Assembly: GCF_008831285.2 (NCBI RefSeq)
Contig: NC_045143.1
Location: forward strand, 21,414,854-21,478,853
Direction: 5' to 3'
From: Nymphaea colorata
Lineage: Eukaryota; Streptophyta; Magnoliopsida; Nymphaeales; Nymphaeaceae
DNA: 64,000 nucleotides
The notes under the pieces were generated by a model, which worked only from the letters and a program-made list of their open reading frames with translations, had not been told where the DNA came from and made no database searches. Made by a program: the position numbers and the translations under genes. Numbering within the stretch: the stretch's first letter is position 1; the number at the start of each line of letters is the position of its first letter. Shown piece by piece: positions 23,268 to 35,215 of this stretch.

Positions 23268-24105
23268 TGAGACGCAGGTGGTCGCCGTCCTGCATGTGCT
23301 GAAGGACGCATCCCGGTAGATACGGTAGTCTCCCACTGCCGGCAGAAGCAGGAGGAGGAGGAGGAGGGCAGCGCCATCAAGGACCTCCTCCACCTCCAGA
23401 CCGAGGACCTCGCCTCCAAGTTCAAGGACCCCGAGCTTGCCGACCTCACCCACCACCTTTGCAGCCTCCGCTCCTAGGTGGACAACCAGCTCCCCCACTC
23501 CTACCTCACCATCATCAGTTCCTTCATCAGGGGCCACGTCTTCAGCAGTGACATCGTGTGTGTCAGCGGTGTCATCGAGTCAGAGATTCAGGCATGGATC
23601 GACCGGAAGAGCATCAAGAAGCTGGTGAAGTCGCTGCTCAGTGAGGATGAGGAGGAGGTGAAGGTTGTCGGGCTGCTGTCGGTCTTCGATACCCGGGTCT
23701 CCAGGATGCCGTGCTGAGGTCCCGGGCTTTTTCCTTGCTCAAATCGGTCCTGTGTGACAGGAAGGTGTCCAGGTGGGTTAGGGAGAGCTGCCCCTTCAGC
23801 ATGGCGGCTCTAGTGAGCTCTAGTGACATTCAACAAGGACATGTTCATGGGTCAGGTGGTGATGAGCCTGATGGCGATGGCACAGGTGGAATTGAGCTCC
23901 GCCGACGGCCTCAGGGTCCTCTGTAGCTTGATCATCGCCATCAAAAGCCTCTTTGTCGATGAGATCCACCAAAGCGGGGAGCTCCCCAAGATGATAAAGG
24001 CCTTGGATTCGGAAGACGAGGGCTTGAAATCAGCTGCTTTAGATTGTATTATGGTGATTGGATACATTGGTAGAATGGAGGCAATCAAGGCCATGATGGA
24101 GAAGG
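23268..24105 (+). pseudogene. Armadillo-repeat-like protein gene remnant
   Basis: GC-rich compared with its surroundings. The plus strand, through at least two frameshifts, reads an alpha-helical repeat protein: EDLASKFKDPELADLTHHL (about 23403), IESEIQAWIDRKSIKKLVKS (about 23573), [20 protein letters not shown] (about 23742), [20 protein letters not shown] (about 23917) and [20 protein letters not shown] (about 23989). This pattern matches a plant ARM-repeat family of unknown biochemical role, recalled by pattern and not searched. There is a stop after the first block (TAG at 23476). The reading stops being gene-like at 24105, where the LTR of the copia element begins, so the gene looks interrupted. 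Its 3-prime part is not found on the far side of the element. Confidence 0.6.
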
Positions 24106-24539
24106 TGTTAAATTTCATGGAAGGAAGGTAGGAAGAAAAACAGGACAGCACAAATTTAATGTGGTTTGGCATTAATAGCCTACATCCACGAAAACAGAGA
24201 AAGCTCTGTTTTTTGTCTCTCTTATTTTTTCTTACTGATGTCGTTTGAATGATCTCCTTATAAAAGAGTTACAGCCCCTTCTTCCCTTACATATCCCAAC
24301 GGTTTAAGATCCCTGGAAATCAGGGAGTTACTGAGAAAAAAGGCAACATGTTAAAGAGGTAAGACGAGCTTGGTAAGACTATATTGATGAGATTCTCGTT
24401 CTGTTGCTCCTCTTTCCAAAGATATGATCAACCGTTAGCTGGTGAGGATGTCTTTCCAAGAAGGAGATGAACATTAGCTGCTGAGGATTTCTTTCCAAGG
24501 AGGAGACGGTGAGAGAGCTTCCTTCCAAATGTGCTAACA
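24106..24539 (-). repeat. LTR of the Ty1-copia element (3-prime LTR)
   Basis: 434 bp with TGTTA…TAACA ends, directly next to a polypurine tract. In element orientation it starts TGTTAGCACATTTGG and ends CATGAAATTTAACA, with TTTTATAAGGAG-like and polyadenylation-region sequence inside. The five bases outside it are GAAGG. I find no matching LTR upstream of gag. Confidence 0.75.
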
Positions 24540-24552
24540 AACTCCCCCTCAA
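24540..24552 (-). other. Polypurine tract of the copia element
   Basis: TTGAGGGGGAGTT on the minus strand, immediately before the LTR. It is the plus-strand primer site of LTR elements. Confidence 0.85.
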
Positions 24553-27500
24553 GTTGGTAGGCAGACATCAGTTTGCCCCAACTTGTCCGTAATAATCCTT
24601 TGCCTTTCTTTCCCAATACGTTTTGTCAAGATGTCAGTGAGCTGGCTTTCGCTTCTAACATGAGAACTTGCAATGATGCCATCTTGAATTTTTTCTCGAA
24701 CGAAATGACAGTCGACTTCGATATGTTTTCTTTGTTCATGAAATTTGGGATTCGCACCAATATGAATAGCAGCCATGTTGTCGCACTTAAGTTCCATTGG
24801 GGAGTGAGTTTCGACCCTCATATCCTTAAGGAGGGACTTAAGCCAAATCAATTCACACGTACATATGGCCATGGCTTGGTATTCTGCCTCTGCACTGGAT
24901 CAGGCTACTACGGCTTGTTTTTTACTTCGCCAAGTGATCAAATTTCTTCCAAGAAACATGCAGTTATCTGATGTTGACCATTTGTCATTTGGGTCCCCAA
25001 CCTAGTCTGCATCACAATAGCCAGTAATGTGAGGAGATTGGTCGCGTCTCAATAGGATTCCCTTTCCTGATGTCCCCTTTAAGTACCTCAAAATCCGGTG
25101 AGCTGACTCAACATGATGGGATCTTGGTTGGTGCATGAATTGGCTAATGACACTGACAACATACATAATGTCACGCCGCATAACTGTCAAATATATTAGT
25201 TTTCCAACTAGTTTTTGGAAACTTTCTTTGTTTTAAAAAATATCACCATCTTCTTTCCTTAGCTTGCAGTTCATCTCAAGGGGTGTGTTTGCGGGTTTGG
25301 TGCCTAGATATCCAGTATCTTTCAAGCGATCAATCGTGTATTTGCGTTCACATATAAATACTCCTTTTTCAGAGTGAGCCACTTCTATTCCAAGGAAGTA
25401 TTGTAACAGTCCAAGATCTTTGATTTCAAACTCGCTATTTAAATGTTTTTTTATAGCCTTCATGATCTCAAAGTCATCTCTAGTAAGTATGATATCATCC
25501 CCGTACACAAGCAAGATGGTTACCTTGGATTTTCTGGTGAATGTGAACATGGTGTAATCGGCAGAGCTTTGCTGAAATCCATAATTGATGAGTGCTGTCT
25601 TTAGATGAGCAAACCAGGCATGAGGTGATTGCTTCAATCCGTAAAGAGCTTTCCTTAGTTTGCAAACATGTTCAGATCGGCAGTTAACTCCTTGCGGTAC
25701 TTCCATGTAGACCTCTTGTTCCAATTCACCATGTAGAAATGCATTTTTTACATCAAGTTAGAGAAGATTCCACCTTTTTGTAGGTGCATCTACAAGAAGA
25801 GTTCTCACCATGTTCATTTTTGCTACCGGGGCAAAGGTTTCATTGTAATCGATTCCTTCTATCTCAGTGAAGCCCTTTGCAACGAGGCGAACCTTATATC
25901 GCTCCACTTCTCCATTGCTCTTGAACTTTATTTTGTAGATCCATTTACAACCTACCAGTTTCTTTTCGTCTGGTAGAGGAACAAGATCCCAAGTATAGTT
26001 CTTTTCAAGCACCTTGATTTCTTCTTCCATAGCTGCCCTCCACCATAAGACTGCACTAGCTTCATTAAAGTTTCTTGGCTCTTGATGACCATAAATAACA
26101 AAGATGTATGACTTGTAATTATGCGAGAGAACTTCAAAAGAGAGATAATTGTCTAGTGCATGAAGACTTCCAATGGATAAGTAAGTTTAGTAATCACTTA
26201 ACTTGGATGGAGGCCGAGTCACTCTAGAGGAACGTCTTACGCTTGGTTGAGATTTGATGTTGGTAGGTGGTTCGTCTTCCTCCAAAATAGTGTTTTCAAG
26301 GCTGCTATTGTTACTGGGAAAGTGGGCAATCCCTGGTTGGCATGTAGGCATTTGACTTGCAAAGATGTCAGCCAGCGGACGTGGAGTTTCATCAACACTA
26401 TTTTCAGCAGAGTTTCTTTTATTTGCCTCCCCCATTATGCAGCAGTCAGAGAAATGTTGACTTTCATAGAATTTTACTTCCTGAGATACAATCATCCGTT
26501 TAGAGAGAGGGTCAAAACAGCGATAACCTCTCTTCTTGCTTGAGTATCCAAAGAATATACACTTAATCACATGTCACTGGAATTTATTTCTAAATCTTTC
26601 TTGTACTTGTACGAAACATTTGCACCCAAACACCCTGAGGTGTTTAAGTGACAGCGGCTTATTGAGAAGGAGTTCAAGAGGAATTTTTCCTTCTATGCTA
26701 GAGTTTGGAACTTGATTGGATATATAACATGCTGTCCCAATGGCTTCGCTTCAAAAAATCTGAGGTACGTTCTTGTGCATCATAAGAGCCCGAGAAATAT
26801 TCAGAAACTGTCGGTTTTTTCTTTCCGCAATGCCGTTTTGCTGAGGCGTCCCGGTGCAGGTATATTGGGGTTGTATTCCATGTTTCCTCATGAAGTTTTT
26901 CAATGCATCATTCACATATTCACCACCATTGTCAAAGCAAAGCATTTTAATCTTAGCACCATATTGAGGGAGAATGAGGGCATAGAATTCTTCAAAAATT
27001 TTTGGCACTTAACTCTTATTTTTGAGAATATAAATCCATGTTACGCGAGTCATATCATCAATGAAAGAGACATAGAACTTAAAACCAGCATGAGAGTCCT
27101 CTGGAGCAGGCCCCCAAACATCCGAGTGAATGAGATCAAAAGCTTTTTCAGACCTTTCATGAATCGGCTGGAAGGTGAGGTGTGTGAATTTGGCGAATTC
27201 GCATGCATTACACGCTTTATTATCATCAATGGTGAGGGGACTGAGGTTCTGATCATATATGTGTCCTAGTCGAGCATGTCAAATTTGATAGTCCGTCCTT
27301 TGAGTCAATTTTTATTTGGAGAAAAAACTCAAACAGTCGGTGTCCAAAGTGTAGAGGTCACCATGCGTCGGCCCTTCCCAATCACCTTCTTTGAGCTCAG
27401 TTCCTGAAATGTTACATCCTTCTTGGAGAAAACAGCCAGACAATCATAATTTTGAGTGATTTTGCTAACAGACAGAAGGTTGACAGCAAGCTTAGGAACA

Positions 27501-28569
27501 AGTAAAGCAGAAATAATATTTTTCGCGAAGGATGTTTTTCCAATGCCAGCAATAACCGTAGATGACCCATCAGCAGAAAAAACAGAACGATGAAGATCCT
27601 TGTTTAGATTGGCAAGTATTGTGGGATCATTGGTCATGTGATCAGTAGCACCAGAATCAACTATCCAGGATTTATTTTTAGTGGCATTCAATAAGGCACA
27701 GAACTTACCTTATGAGAGATATCACCCACTGGTTGGGAAGATAATAGATTCGGTTTAGAGAATTTCTGGAAGAATTTTTCCAGGTCATCTTTGGTGACAA
27801 AGTTTGCAAGGTTGACGTATTTGTTTGGGATTGAAGAAGAACCCTTTTTCTTCCATGGTCGCCGCACAAGTTCCCAGCAGCGATCACGTATGTGACCCAA
27901 TTTCCTGCAGTGAGTATACTTAAGTTTGCTATGCTTTTTCTGTGTGTTTGAGTGGTACCTTTGTATGCCTTGATTAGTGCCCGATTGTGAAAGGCACACC
28001 ATTCTTTCTTGGCTGTCTTCTATGGAGTCCGTTTTAGGAGGGACGCTCATGACTCTTCGCCTTGACACCACTCTCCGAATCATTTGACAAATAGCATTGA
28101 ATTTTGGCAGCAGCATAGTATTCAGGATTTGAGTCCTTATGACTTCATAGTCCTCACTCAATCCAACGAGGACCTTGAAGATTTGATCTTCTTCAAAATG
28201 CTGTCTGTAAATGACTGGATCAGAGGTCACTGGTCGATATTGAAGGAGCTCATCATATAGACTCCTTAGTCTCCCAATGTACCGCTGCACATCTTGGTCA
28301 TGGAGGGTGAGATCGGCAATCTCCCATTGTATCTGGTATACTTGAGCAAGATTATTTTGCTCACTGTAAAGTTCTTTTAGAGCCTCCCATATTCCGTGTG
28401 CCATAACCATGTCATTCTCTGATTCCCATTCATCATAGTTGGGAACAGTAGTGGCTGGAGCTTTGGTTTTCCTGTTAATATATCATGCCTTTGATCTTCC
28501 AATAGGAACCAAGTGAGCAGCCTTCGCCCAACTCAAATAGTTAGCACCATTGAGTGGGGTGGAGGTCAT
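24549..28569 (-). mobile_element. Ty1-copia gag-pol, nearly full length but interrupted
   Basis: Minus strand, order gag-PR-INT-RT-RNaseH, which defines copia. Gag starts near 28569 (MTSTPLNGANYLSWAKAAHL) and has an in-frame TGA soon after (GRSKA*YINR). A CCHC-like knuckle around HIRDRCWEL lies near 27880. Protease is WIVDSGATDHMT (about 27670). The integrase core is present: HSDVWGP (about 27120), LCFDNGGEYV (about 26940) and TPQQNGIAERKNR (about 26855). The RT has KWIYKIKFKSNGEVERYK, VKNAFLHG and LYGLKQSPHAWF; its active site reads YGDD instead of the usual YVDD. RNase H is SSAEAEYQAMA near 24890. Stops occur, for example, before LDVKNAFLHG (about 25758) and near 25230. Not autonomous as it stands. 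Confidence 0.95.
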
Positions 28570-29130
28570 TTTTAGGGTACTATGCTCGGTGGACTTGGCT
28601 CCCTTGAATGCTTCATCTCTTTGATTTTGGCACTGCGGATTCCCAGCTGAAGACAGTCTGGGTCGCAGGCGCTCTGTCGAAGGAGGCCACAGGGACCTTT
28701 AGAAACCCGTGGCACTTGTAAATTCCGTATCTCTTCACAGGATTTTCCAAAAAATCTGAAATTGGATAAAAAATACTAGACACGTACCTGAATCCAAGGC
28801 CGCCTTACTCGACCTCTGGATCGCCTCCAATAAAAAACGCGCTCGAGAGAAAGTCATGCCTGGAATGCCCTCCTGTGGCAGCAGCTGCGGCACTTCTAAA
28901 ATTCTGTCTTCTGCCTCAGGTCCTTTTTGTGTCCGAGATCTTCAGATAACCTTGCAACACATGGTGAAGAAAAAGAACTGGGCAGTGCGAGTGGTGAAGA
29001 AATGTGGGATCTGCCCACTCCTTGTGGAGACGGTAGCGATGGAGGGTGTATTTTTGCAAGCGACACCCATTTGATGGGTGCGTGGCCAAGTTTGCTATAC
29101 AGTTGGAAGTGGGGCAAGGGCTGAGGCAGT
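28570..29130. other. Region upstream of copia gag; 5-prime LTR not visible
   Basis: No TGTTA…TAACA LTR or Met-tRNA primer site is found here. A plus-strand open frame at 28856-29074 includes KNWAVRVVKKCGICPLLVET, which has an ARM-like look and could be displaced gene sequence, but the match is weak. Confidence 0.4.
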
Positions 29131-30443
29131 TGCTATCATGAAATGTTTGAAAAGTGATAAATATTGAATTTTATAAAACATGGGGTGATTACACCTTCTA
29201 AGAACTTTCAAACTATTAGAACGTTGATTAGGAAATACTTGTTGCTCCTAAATTGCTGTGGAAACAAATTTATTAATTGAAAAATGCTTCTCATATTTTA
29301 ATAAATAATGAATAAGTGCACGTGAGCAATGTGTTCCTTTAAGGCATTGATTGTAAAGGTTCCATGAATCTGCCCAGAAAATTTATAAAGGTTCATGAAA
29401 CAATAGCTCTAGTGTCCAATGAACCTTCTATAATTTTGCTGTAGATCTATGGGACACTCACAAAGTGTCTCTATTGCCAAACACGCTCTTAGCTCCTTTA
29501 TAAACTAAGTGGCAACACAAGGCACTGAGGGAGTTTATAAACTTATCCCTACACAAAACGGTGGGTGAGATGACTACATCATAAAAATATAAAAGATGGT
29601 TGTTGTATATGAAAACACAATTACTTTGAACCGGGTCCAGATTTATAACTTTGAGAACATTTTTAGTTGTAATAACTTTGGATTTGATGTATATTCAAAC
29701 TCCGATTTTAACTATGCATTGGACTCAGATATTTAAATTTGGATTTGGATATATAAATTCAGCTTTGTTTTATTTTGAATTTACTATCCAATTGGAGATA
29801 TACCAAATTACTTAATTTTAAGACGATATGTTAAAAGTTAGGTTGTATGGGAAGAAAACATTTTTAACATCCAGTAATTTACATATCCATTCCTCTCTCC
29901 CGTTCTCGTCTTGGGTCAGCAATTTTGGGCAGAAGGTTAGAGTTGTATCTTATTATCCAGTCCTTGGTGCAAGACCCATAAATTGCCCAAGCCTGATATC
30001 TAAATAAGCTTTGTGATTTTGAGAAAAGAAAAGAAAAACAAGATCATGCATCCAAATTTTTTACATAATAAAATAGGATAGATGAAAACCCTAGAAAAAG
30101 AAACCTGCAAACATGAGAAAAGGGAAGTGTAGAAGCTTTGGATCGAGACATTTTTCCCATATTTTTTTAGCAGAAAAAATATATGGGGCTCACCATAGTC
30201 CAAATCGGTAAAGCTTCTGATTGGAGGCAAACAAATATACCCTTAAAGATTTATTCACTCATAAACTCAGCAACTTGAGAAATTTAATTTTCTGAGTTAA
30301 AAGAAGGCAAGAGTCTTGTTGTATTTATGTACTCTCCACCACTGTAAGTTTGATCTCTTCCTTAATTTGCCTAATTTCTTCACTTCTGATTCTTTTCCTC
30401 TGTTCTTCCCATCTACCAAGAAACGGGGGTGGTTGGCGTTAGT
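29131..30443. other. Non-coding spacer
   Basis: AT-rich. Around 29630-29830 it has the GGATTTGGATAT words typical of the dispersed AT-rich elements, without clear ends. No gene is seen. Confidence 0.4.
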
Positions 30444-30632
30444 ATGGATGTACTTGCAGAAGCGCTCTTTCTGTTATTTTGGAAGCCATCACCAGTTTAT
30501 TGAAAGAAAAGGTCGGCCTCATCTTGGATGCCAAAGATGATCTCATCAACCTCCAGACGAAGCTGGAACTATTGCCGGCGGCCCTCAAGGATGCAGGTCG
30601 CAAGCCATTTTCCAGCAACAAGGCTACAAAGT
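30444..30632 (+). pseudogene. CNL N-terminal fragment cut by the unit B breakpoint
   Basis: ATG 30444 reads MDVLAEAL. After a frameshift it continues as AITSLLKEKVGLILDAKDDL and ALKDAGRKPFSSNKA, the start of an Rx-like coiled coil related to, but distinct from, CNL copies 1 and 2 (which read LLKEMKDYILNAKDDL). It ends abruptly at about 30632, where unit B homology to 1034 starts. The rest of this gene is absent. Confidence 0.7.
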
Positions 30633-30977
30633 TCTAGATGGCAGCTGAAGGCATGAGCTTCGCAAAAGGGAGAAGGATTCTTTAGCTTCATGGAACAAGG
30701 TAAGAAAGCCTTGGATCATTCTGCACAATTGCTTTAGAATTGTATTTAATTCGGTAAACCCACTTATTCCCCATGGGTTTTACATTTTTTAGAGTATTCA
30801 CCAAATCTCATGTTTCATTCTCTTCTGGTGCTTTAAATTCAGCAGCCATGGCATCACACCAACATTGATGCTTAATGGCTTGACTAAAGGAGGATGGTTC
30901 CAAATCTTTAGAGATGACCACAAGAAGTGCTTTATGAGGTGTAGAGATATAAAGGAAATTATGACTGTGTGTATACA

Positions 30978-31037
<60 letters not shown>

Positions 31038-31185
31038 AGAGAGAGAGAGAGTACTGAATTTAATTTATTAATGTACCCATTTTATTACATGATGATACAT
31101 AGCATCATAAGTAGGATTCGGTTAATGGGCACCAACATGGTTGATAGAGTGGGAAACAGCAACACTGGTGACTTGCTTAGGCAGT
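30633..31185. other. 3-prime flank of TPS copy B
   Basis: Collinear with 1034-1557. Its first base is the left edge of unit B; the left inverted arm present in A and C is missing. Confidence 0.7.
30981..31051. repeat. (GA)n microsatellite, longest of the three copies
   Basis: Equivalent to 1381-1432 and 58959-59005. Almost uninterrupted GAGA of about 70 bp. Confidence 0.95.
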
Positions 31186-33537
31186 CTAGATGGGCTTGGC
31201 AATGAGAGAGTAGATACGGTCCATGGACTCATGCTCCAAGACACCGACGCCATCTTCATAGTTGTACATGCACTGGGAGACCCTTGCAATGTTGAGAGCC
31301 ACATTCATGAAGGAACGAGAGAAGGTGGTCTGTTGCTGCTGCTGCTGAGCAGAGAGCAACTCTCTGTTCAGCCTCCTCCATGCATCCCTTAGCAAGTTCC
31401 TTATGTGCTGCCGTGCTTGCTCCTCCACTACCCCTGCTGCAATCATACAAATCTGGACCGATCTAGGCAGGTTCCCTCTCCCAAATCCAACCTTTGATCA
31501 AGTGTTCAATATATAAAGAGAATATCATCAGCCAATCAAAACAGAAAACAGAACAAAAACATTGTCAACTCGGAAGATAATACTCGGAAGAAGTAGGCAG
31601 GGAGGAGAATAGGGCCCATAATGGCTGCCCAGATGTTGCTCAGATATTCCTCTAGCCTTGGTGTCTGTCGGGCACAATGCCACCTTGCTTCAACCAAGTA
31701 AGCTCTGCACACACCCACCCACTGCCCAAAAGTAGAAGAGAGCAAGTCAATTAGAATATACTAATGTGATGATGTGAAGAGTAGAAGAAAGATTTGATAG
31801 AGAAAGTGTCGTACCACTGTCCTCATGTGTTAAGTGATATCACGGCCATGCCTCCTAAGAACAGTGTAGCAAATCTGGTGGGTTGTGTTGTAGACAGCTG
31901 CATAGAAGACCCTCAGTGACTGTGGCAGCTGGTCTGCCGCTTGAAGATCCCACCTGCGTATATACAATATACAGCACCCGCATTGGCTCCTAATGATGTG
32001 AAGCAGAAACTAGAGATAGAGTTGCTCCTTCTAATTTACCAACCATAATCATCCTTTACCTCTCAACAACTTGCACAAAGCGTTCGAGCACCTCAACAGA
32101 CTGATGCTCGGCGAAGATGTCTTCAACGGTGGCCATAAAGTAGGAGACCCTGGCGAGTTGCATCCTGTACTGTGAGAACTGTGGGTCATGCATCTTCCCC
32201 ACCGCCAAGAAGTATCTCTCCACCAGCCTATCTCTGGCGAAGCAAATGTGATCGCCCAAGCCCAAGTCCCTCCACCACATGCAAACTCCCAAAACAAAGG
32301 ACTCGTGGTTGATTATTAGTGGACCCAATGATGCAAACCAGCTACAATGTAACATACATGATATTCATTACTGATATACATATATACATAGAATGACATT
32401 AGTTGCTGCATTATTTTCCACTATTAATCAAGTTATTTAGGCAAAAGTGCAAGAATGAATTGTCCTGGATAACTCCCTGAGCTCTCTTTGGTGGATTGTC
32501 TGCACCATGTTGAATTCTAGCCTAGCGAACTCATGCAGCACTTGGCTTCTATGGTCCGTCCTCTTGAATGTCTCAATATAGTCTCAGGCCTCGACCCTGC
32601 GAACCCTTCTGTGGAGCGGAACCTGCAGAGCATGCTGTACCTGTCGAGACATCCTCTGGTCCATGCGGCTTATCCTTGCTCTAAGATGCTCTGAAGAGAA
32701 GGCCGTAGCTTCTTCCAACACAGTTTCTCCTTCACAGGAGGCTAGTTGTGATGCTTCGTAGAGGCTCAGCAACCCTCTCACGTCCTCACGAAGATTCTCA
32801 GAGAAACGGCCAGACTGTTCCCTAAATCTACTAAACAACTCTATGAAATGTAAAAAGAAACTTTAATGGTTAGTGTCAATTAACACAATTGTAATAGACA
32901 GTCTAGATTAAAAACTAATTATTGAGTCAATATTTTGGAATTAACGCATGTTTGTATACTATATATGTATACCTGCAGAAACATTATAGCCATGTTGCCT
33001 CGGAATTCAGAAGCGAAGTGAAGAAGAGTAGAGGTCCTCAAATCCTCTACTGCTCGTGCATATGGTGGCATCTAGTGATCACCTGACCTCACTCTCAAAG
33101 TGATAGGCTACACCTAAATGTTCGAGAGAATCGATGAGCTCCAACTGAGCCACTTGCTCAGTTGTAGATGTTATAAGTTGTCGGACTTCTCTTCTCAATT
33201 CTTCAACTCTGGTCCCTTGTGTTTCGATCTGCTTTCATTTTCATTTCTTTGAATTAGGATCACATCATAATACCAAAATAAACAAAATAATAGTCAGATC
33301 AGAGGTACGGAAAATTACAGATGTTGTGCTGGTGATGGAATGGATGAAGTCATAGTTCCATGTACTTGGCTGGTATCTGGAAGGTCTCCTTTGAGCAGCA
33401 GACCTACTGCAGCCCTCAACCCTTGGGTCACATCTCACAAGGGTGGTGCTCCATGGCTTGAACCCAGCCTTGCTATTAGGAGCAAACTTGGGGGAAATAA
33501 CGAAAGGAGTAGAAAGGGAAGCAAGAAGAGCAGCCGT
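31186..33537 (-). pseudogene. Terpene synthase, copy B (degenerate)
   Basis: Same family and exon order as copy A. Exon 1 (33319-33537) has lost its start codon (ACG at 33537). Exon 3 carries an in-frame TGA before the DYIETF block (about 32585). Exon 4 (about 32060-32280) reads VEDIFAEHQ in place of DDxxD. Exon 5 has a TAA in DIT*HMRTV. Unlike A and C, this copy keeps an intron between exons 5 and 6 (about 31731-31816, GTACGA…GGGCAG), and exon 6 then reads VCRAYLVEARWHCARQTPRL and AAIMGPILLPAYFF in one frame. The 3-prime part of exon 6, where the NSE/DTE motif belongs, is deleted (junction near 31585). Exon 7 runs from about 31470 to 31186, with a premature stop after SLIAKPI. Confidence 0.9.
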
Positions 33538-33619
33538 TAGGACAGTGTGTGTATTTGTTGTTGAATGCTGAATGCTTTCACTCCCTCTCGGATGACTTAG
33601 CTCAGGATTGGTTTGCTAG

Positions 33620-33627
33620 TTTATATA
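33620..33627 (-). promoter_or_regulatory. TATA box of TPS copy B
   Basis: TATATAAA on the minus strand about 83 bp upstream of the lost start codon, as in copy A. Confidence 0.55.
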
Positions 33628-33882
33628 GGGCTGCATCCAAGTGTGCATTGTGTGTCTATAATGATTAGAGAATTTTAATTAGGTTCAATCTCTTAAAATA
33701 TGGTGTTTGCATAAGCTATAAATGTTTAATGCTTTTTTCTTTGTATATAAATAGAAAAAATTAAACTATGACACTTGCCCAAGCCATAATTATTTGGTAC
33801 TTTTATTTTATAGATAGAATGCATTCTTTCTTCAAGTTTTTGATATGCATTATAATCCGACACTTATTAGCTAATGTTTGGC

Positions 33883-35215
33883 GTCAAAGAAAACAAGCAG
33901 CTCACGCTGTAAAAGTCATCACCTTCTTTTATAATGCGGCCGTGAAAAAAATCATGGCCATTCATTACACAGCAGAAAGTTTCCGTTAGATTGTTCCCTT
34001 TGTGTGCATACTTTGTGGTGTGTCATATAAGGTTCCCAATTGGCAGCTTGCTTTTTAATTATAACTATAGAATGTTTGATCGACAAATCAGATTTCAAGA
34101 ATCTTTTAAAATTTTATAGATTTCAGCACTGGAGCATATCCATATGTCACTGGACGTGTAAAATATTTATATGTATCTTAGAAAGTTTTCCTAGAAATTG
34201 AGAATGATTATTAAAAGGGGAATGATCCTGAAAATATGTAATCAATAATGTTTGGTCTATAGTAAATAAAATTATTCTCTTATCACCATCTTTGTGACTG
34301 CTGGATGCTTTGGATTAAATTCATTTCACAACTGTTTTTTCTTGCATTAGTTTGTATGAATACCTTTGTCTATCATAAAGAAAGTGATGTTCTCGTCACT
34401 TTCTCTTTTTTACTGGTGGATATTATGGATTAAATTCATATCACAACTGCCTTTTCTTGCTTTAGTTTATACGATTACCATTGCTCTATTCTAATAAAAG
34501 TGATGCTCTTGTCACCGTGTTTTCCTTACTGATGGTTTGGATTAAATTCATTTCACAATTCTGCTTTTTGGTTGAGTTTATATGAATACCCTGAAGAGGT
34601 TGAAACTCCATACTTTTTTCCTCTTACTCGGTTTTCGGTGGAGAGCAGTACACATGTCAACTAAAGTGTCACCCATCTATCTTTTGCTGTCTCCAACAAT
34701 TGCAGCCATAACAAATGAACTAACAGTAAACTTTCATTGGCCCATCACCCTGAACAACTACGCTACACAGCTTGGGGCTTTCTTGATATGTGGGGACAGA
34801 TTGAATTGCAAATGGTCAATTTTGTATAGGTTTTTTCAAACGGACATCAAATGCAATTTAGGTACTCTACCTTGTGAAATCAAATTTAAATTTAGCTAAT
34901 CAGGTTTTGTTGAAAAAGAAGAAATACTCTAGCTATAGGCCACATATTAGACAAATAAGAGACCACAAGGACTCACTGATCTCTCAACAATTTGCTTTAC
35001 GTTCTCATTCTGAGTTACTCAATAATACCCTTCATGTATATTATATTCTCACTACAGCAATAATTTCTCTTACAACACTATGACATATTTGTTAAATTAT
35101 TGGTATTTTATTTTTTTAATGTTTTAAAGCAAGAAAAATGGTTAATGCTGAGACACCATTAAAAATTTAAAACAAATAATTTCTTAAAAAAATGAATGAC
35201 TGTCTTGAAAAAAAA
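33883..35215. repeat. Right inverted-repeat arm of unit B, most complete version
   Basis: Joined directly to the promoter region by a deletion of the spacer found in A (4285-6205). It then follows A from 6207, but between 34313 and 34830 it keeps the inverted minisatellite and the inverted counterpart of positions 1-200 that A has lost here. It ends at GGGCCACTATCGAT (about 35215). Confidence 0.85.

Noticed and set aside
23108-23537. Minus-strand open frames rich in Leu, Ser and Pro
   Set aside because: They are shadows of the GC-rich ARM-like remnant on the plus strand.
24573-24971. Plus-strand open frame of 132 codons
   Set aside because: It is antisense to the copia RNase H region.
26712-27269. 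Plus-strand open frame of 185 codons
   Set aside because: It is antisense to the copia integrase, which is clearly encoded on the minus strand.
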